NCBI GenBank assembly: GCA_030765065.1
Contig: CM060990.1
Span: 279,647,341 to 279,711,340, forward strand
Length of the DNA: 64,000 nt
Direction: 5' to 3'
Source of the DNA: Deroplatys truncata
Taxonomy: Eukaryota > Arthropoda > Insecta > Mantodea > Mantidae
Part shown: piece after piece, positions 60,661 to 64,000 of the stretch
Position numbering within the stretch: position 1 is the stretch's first letter
Layout of the letters: the number at the start of each line of letters is the position of its first letter
Notes under the pieces: generated by a model
Databases searched by the model: none
Told to the model about the DNA's origin: nothing
The model's input: the letters and a program-made list of their open reading frames with translations, nothing else
Program-made: the position numbers and the translations under genes

Positions 60661-60683
60661 AGCACCGCTATAATTGTCTACCG

Positions 60684-60689
60684 TCCTTA
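60684..60689 (+). repeat. Putative target-site duplication TCCTTA, right copy
   Basis: Exact match to 42685-42690, directly after the end of right-arm homology. Confidence 0.55.
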
Positions 60690-63440
60690 TTAACAAGATG
60701 TCCAAAAGTGTTGTTTAAATAAGGAATAAAAAATGTGTGACACACGTTCCCACTGCAGTAAATAGGTTACAGTAATTTGCGCGAGTACTGAAGGGTTATT
60801 AAGGTTTAGCAAGGTAACAAGGTTTCATTGTTACATGAAACGGTTCAATGTGTGTTGTGGAGATTCACGACCCAGCCTGAAGTTGGCTGAAGGTGGGATA
60901 CAGGTTTTACGAATATATCCCCTCTTTCAACATGGTAAATAAGTTATCATTTGCTAAAGGTTGCTCTAATTTCCGAATGGCTTAGCTGTTACAAATCACT
61001 TAAAACTTATACACACGCAGAAGCTACAAACTTTTTTCACAACAAAGGGGACGGTGAAAATTAGTGTTTCTCTGTGAATTGGGAAAGAAATATTTTCCCA
61101 TGGTTCTTGTGCAATTTCAGTCGTGTAAGCCATTTTTAACTCTAAATCCCTGTAAAAATCAAACAAAGTTTTCAATGATTTTAGCACAAAGAAATGGTGA
61201 TAATAAAGGCAACAATTGCAGACTAGATACTTCTGGTGCATTGGGAAAAATGCCTTGCCATGGTCCTTGTGCAAGCTGAGACACGTAGAACATTTGTCAC
61301 CATATTATTTATATCAGGTTGAAGCACTCCTATCAAAAGTTTTGATCAAACAAAACCTCCAGGTGGTAACATGATAATTTATTCTCTATAGCCTATTTGT
61401 TTCGAACAGAATTGGAAGATTCTTAAGATAACAACAGATATTTTAGAATTTCCAATTTGAACAGCGTAGACCCTAATTTATGTCTGTCTTTCAATTATCT
61501 TGAAACACAGAAGTAATTACAGGTGTTTTCCGAAGGCACTCCTCTATGCTTTGCAATTTTACTTGCAAGAAATGGTTATGTGCTTTGAAAAATACCCTAA
61601 AACTGTTATATAATAAGTTAAATACAGCGTGGTTTTTGTCTTAAGCTGTGGTCATCGTCATTCTGACGTGCAAGTTTCGAATAAATGTATTTCTCCCCAT
61701 GTTGAAGCCTTCATCTCATGTAGAAATTCTGTCGTGCACAGGTATATAACAGGTTCCTTATGAGCGTTGCATTATATATTTCCTCTTTAAGATCAAATAT
61801 TATATTTATGGACAACGGATAGTTTTCAGAGGTTAACCTGTGTGCCAGTAGTACAATATTTTAACAGAAACATTTCCCCTTAAAACTACACTATGTAAAT
61901 GGTTTGAATACCAAATCCCACCGCGTTTGTGAGCATCGACCGCATCGTCTTTTGTAACACGGCCATTGTGATCCAAATTCAAAGGAACGTTGGTTAACAG
62001 GCTTCAACCTGTATCTAACCCACATCCTCGGCTGTGATCGTCGGAAAAGGGGATATGAGGCATGCATTTGGGTGTTGAGTCTCTGGTTAGTTGGAGTAAA
62101 ACATGCTTGGGAAAGGAACATCGGGCACATCTGTTGCAGCTTCTTACCTGACATATCTAGTCGAACAAATAATTCTGCAGGCGATAGAATTGTTGCAAAT
62201 TGAGTGGTAAAGGACTGTGAAAATTGCGGTTCTTTTTGTCTAAATAGACTTTTATATCTTTAATGTTTAGAATAAGTGAAAGTCTAAACTATAAATTTCG
62301 TGGCACAATTAGACCACTAGTATTCTTGTTGGCATATTTAAATGGCTGTTCTTTGATCAGGACTATAAAAAGGGGCATGCCGTCTAACAAGGTCTCTTCT
62401 TTGCTGTTTTTGTGGGGGTTTCCATTTCATTGGTTACTAAGCCATTGTGATTGAAGTGAAGGAACGGGTGTGTTTCTCTTTACTGTAACTATATTTCAGA
62501 ATTAAATAAATGACTACTGAAAGCGCACTTTCACAAGTACTCTGATTAAAAGATATTCAAGGAACATTTTGATGTTGAGATCCTGGTGCGTATTGGTGTT
62601 TTGTTAACAAAGGTTTGCGGGAAATTTATTCATTTGCTTCTTCAGTAGTTATCGGTTTCCTTTCAGTTAGATATTTTTTCATTTAGCATTCATTTTCATT
62701 TTACATTAGACGTAGTATTTTTGGATTTAGTAAGTTACGTTTTTCGGATAAATTTCATTTTAGCAGAGTTTGTGTTACATACTGTAATTTTATTAGTGTT
62801 GTATGGTAGACATACCGTTTCTCATAGCAAGGACTAAAAAGGTAGTATCAAACAAAGCAGGTGCACCAAAACGTCATTAGGAAAAGAAATATATAGTATG
62901 TATAAGTATGTGCAAGATGGACAAAGAAGAAGGAAATTCCTGCTCCTTCTGAACTGTCAGTTCCTCTAATGGAACAAAACGAAATAATTGAGCAGGCTAG
63001 TTCATCCAGTTTACAAAACAAAATGTAAAAGTTATTATCACAGGTGGTTGTAATTATGGTGAGGATGAGGATATCCTCTTTGTTCATTAATTGTAATGAC
63101 TATTTGGACTAATAAGCAAGTTTACATGCAAATTGCGTGGGTATAAAACACTGAATTTTAGTGTTAGTGTCTTCTCGGGCTCTACTTGCATACTTTCTTT
63201 GAAATGGAAAAACTAAAATAGTTTTAGTACTTAAGTGATGATGTCTAATTAAAATAAAAGAGAACACGGCTCATGGAGATCCTTTTGACATAAACAGAAA
63301 AATATTTCAGCAATTTAGTACAACAGATAAGTGCAGAAATGGTATTGAACAGTTTTCAGTTATGAATATGTTGACCTAGTCTTCATCCATTAAGGAGCCA
63401 TTCAAAGTCCCAGTACATTAGCAGTAAGTTGCTCGCTGAA
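60690..63440. other. No recognisable gene; small local duplication at 61060-61275
   Basis: Two segments (about 61070-61115 and 61220-61275) share a TTGGGAAA...CCATGGTYCTTGTGCAA pattern. The rest is AT-rich with short overlapping frames that I cannot assign, including an 87-codon Arg/Cys-containing frame on the minus strand at 62154-61891. Confidence 0.4.
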
Positions 63441-63456
63441 TGAAGTTAGAAAATAA

Positions 63457-63720
63457 GTGAGAATGACACATCAAGAAGGTTTACCTAATAGCCATATCAA
63501 TGACTGGATTATAGAGTTTGGTGGGAGTTACGATGGGTTATGGCGCAAAAGCAGCCATACATCTCTCTACGTGGTAAGGGGTGCTTACTGGTTATGGGAT
63601 AGTTCAATGCGTACGAACAAAATGTTTTCAAGCCTATTTGCAACCAGAAAAAATATTGGCAAGGAAAAGGCCAGTTCCATTTCTTGAAGGCTGGCCAGCA
63701 ATGAGAAAGCCAAAAGACTA
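63457..63720 (+). pseudogene. Fragment of a repeated TE-like protein
   Basis: FGGSYDGLWRKSSHTSLYVV (63515-63575) resembles the SYDGTWxKRGHTSLYG block of a repeated arthropod TE-associated protein that I recall without a certain name. Nothing convincing extends from it, and the frame ends at 63687. Confidence 0.35.
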
Positions 63721-64000
63721 TATATAAAGCTTCTTCAGGTGACTGGAAAGTGACTGCAGCAGAAAACCTGTGGAGAAGATTAGAGGCACATAGCTTCGAT
63801 ACATGGTCATGTTCTTCGGTGATGACGGCAAGACATTTTTGTATCTTGAGCTGAAGAAAGAATACAATGTTAATCGCCTGGGAAAGAGGCTGAAAACAAG
63901 GTTGCTGCAAGTAGCAAAAACACATCAATTAGAGGGCAAAGACCTGAAGGTCCCCCAATCACCAAATTCCAACGATACTTTGGCAGTGCCCTATAAAACA
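63721..64000. other. No recognisable feature
   Basis: Frames on both strands mirror each other across 63509-63928. No motif is supportable. Confidence 0.35.

Larger units (their letters stand above)
42691..60683. mobile_element. Giant palindromic polymerase-B element (Polinton-related)
   Basis: Left arm (42691 to about 49335) and right arm (about 50265 to 60683) are inverted copies with the same order of parts: minisatellite, second tandem array, polymerase B pointing outward, tandem array, small ORF pointing inward, and a central spacer of about 0.9 kb. Matching outer ends are AATGCGTTTATATGG near 42723 and its complement near 60645. I see no integrase, ATPase, protease or capsid gene. The right arm contains a 3.1-kb hAT insertion and a 419-bp tandem duplication. 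Arms are clearly diverged (about 17 differences in one 90-bp stretch compared by eye), so the palindrome is old. Confidence 0.8.

Noticed and set aside
61891..62154. 87-codon minus-strand frame with several Cys and Arg
   Set aside because: No recognisable family, no promoter or splice context, and a comparable frame density by chance in this region.

Overview
This looks like a stretch of a large, AT-rich arthropod (most likely insect) genome made almost entirely of nested transposable elements. The evidence is short GT-AG introns, tRNA-derived SINE-like repeats, mariner, piggyBac and hAT remnants, R1-clade and Jockey/CR1-like non-LTR elements, and Polinton-type elements. I see no ordinary host gene and no rRNA or functional tRNA gene.

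Layout. 0.5-12.4 kb: decayed repeats (a TE-like ORF family, a SINE-like repeat, a Jockey/CR1-like element on the minus strand, a 203-bp tandem duplication, a non-autonomous TIR element, a mariner remnant). 12.4-38.5 kb: one R1-clade non-LTR retrotransposon on the plus strand, split by three later insertions: an 18.8-kb Polinton/Maverick (14099-32941, target duplication GACATG, about 780-bp terminal inverted repeats) and two mariners (33527-34819 and 35140-37012). 38.5-42.7 kb: more decayed repeats, with a mariner 5' end and a piggyBac remnant. 42691-60683: a second element, a giant imperfect palindrome flanked by TCCTTA. Each arm carries a decayed protein-primed-type DNA polymerase B gene and a small conserved ORF; the right arm is interrupted by a hAT element (52292-55373). 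60.7-64 kb: mostly unassignable.

The Polinton resembles the adintovirus-like type. A minus-strand block (21394 to 18372) encodes a phospholipase-A2-containing minor capsid protein, an adenain-like cysteine protease, a penton-like protein and a major capsid protein. A plus-strand block (21503 to 25037) encodes the packaging ATPase, a probable fibre-like protein, a small protein, a C-terminally conserved Polinton protein and a chromodomain integrase. Polymerase B runs on the minus strand (31816 to 25526). At the left end, a five-exon gene (16736-18273) of unknown function reads through in one frame after splicing. Polymerase B also appears to have spliced 5' exons, two of which are tandem copies. 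ATPase, integrase, the PLA2 protein, the small 85-residue protein and the five-exon gene look intact. Capsid, penton, protease, fibre-like protein and polymerase each carry stops or frameshifts, so this copy should be inactive although its terminal repeats are nearly identical.

The most unusual objects are the spliced Polinton genes and the palindromic polymerase-B element, which lacks any recognisable integrase or capsid gene.
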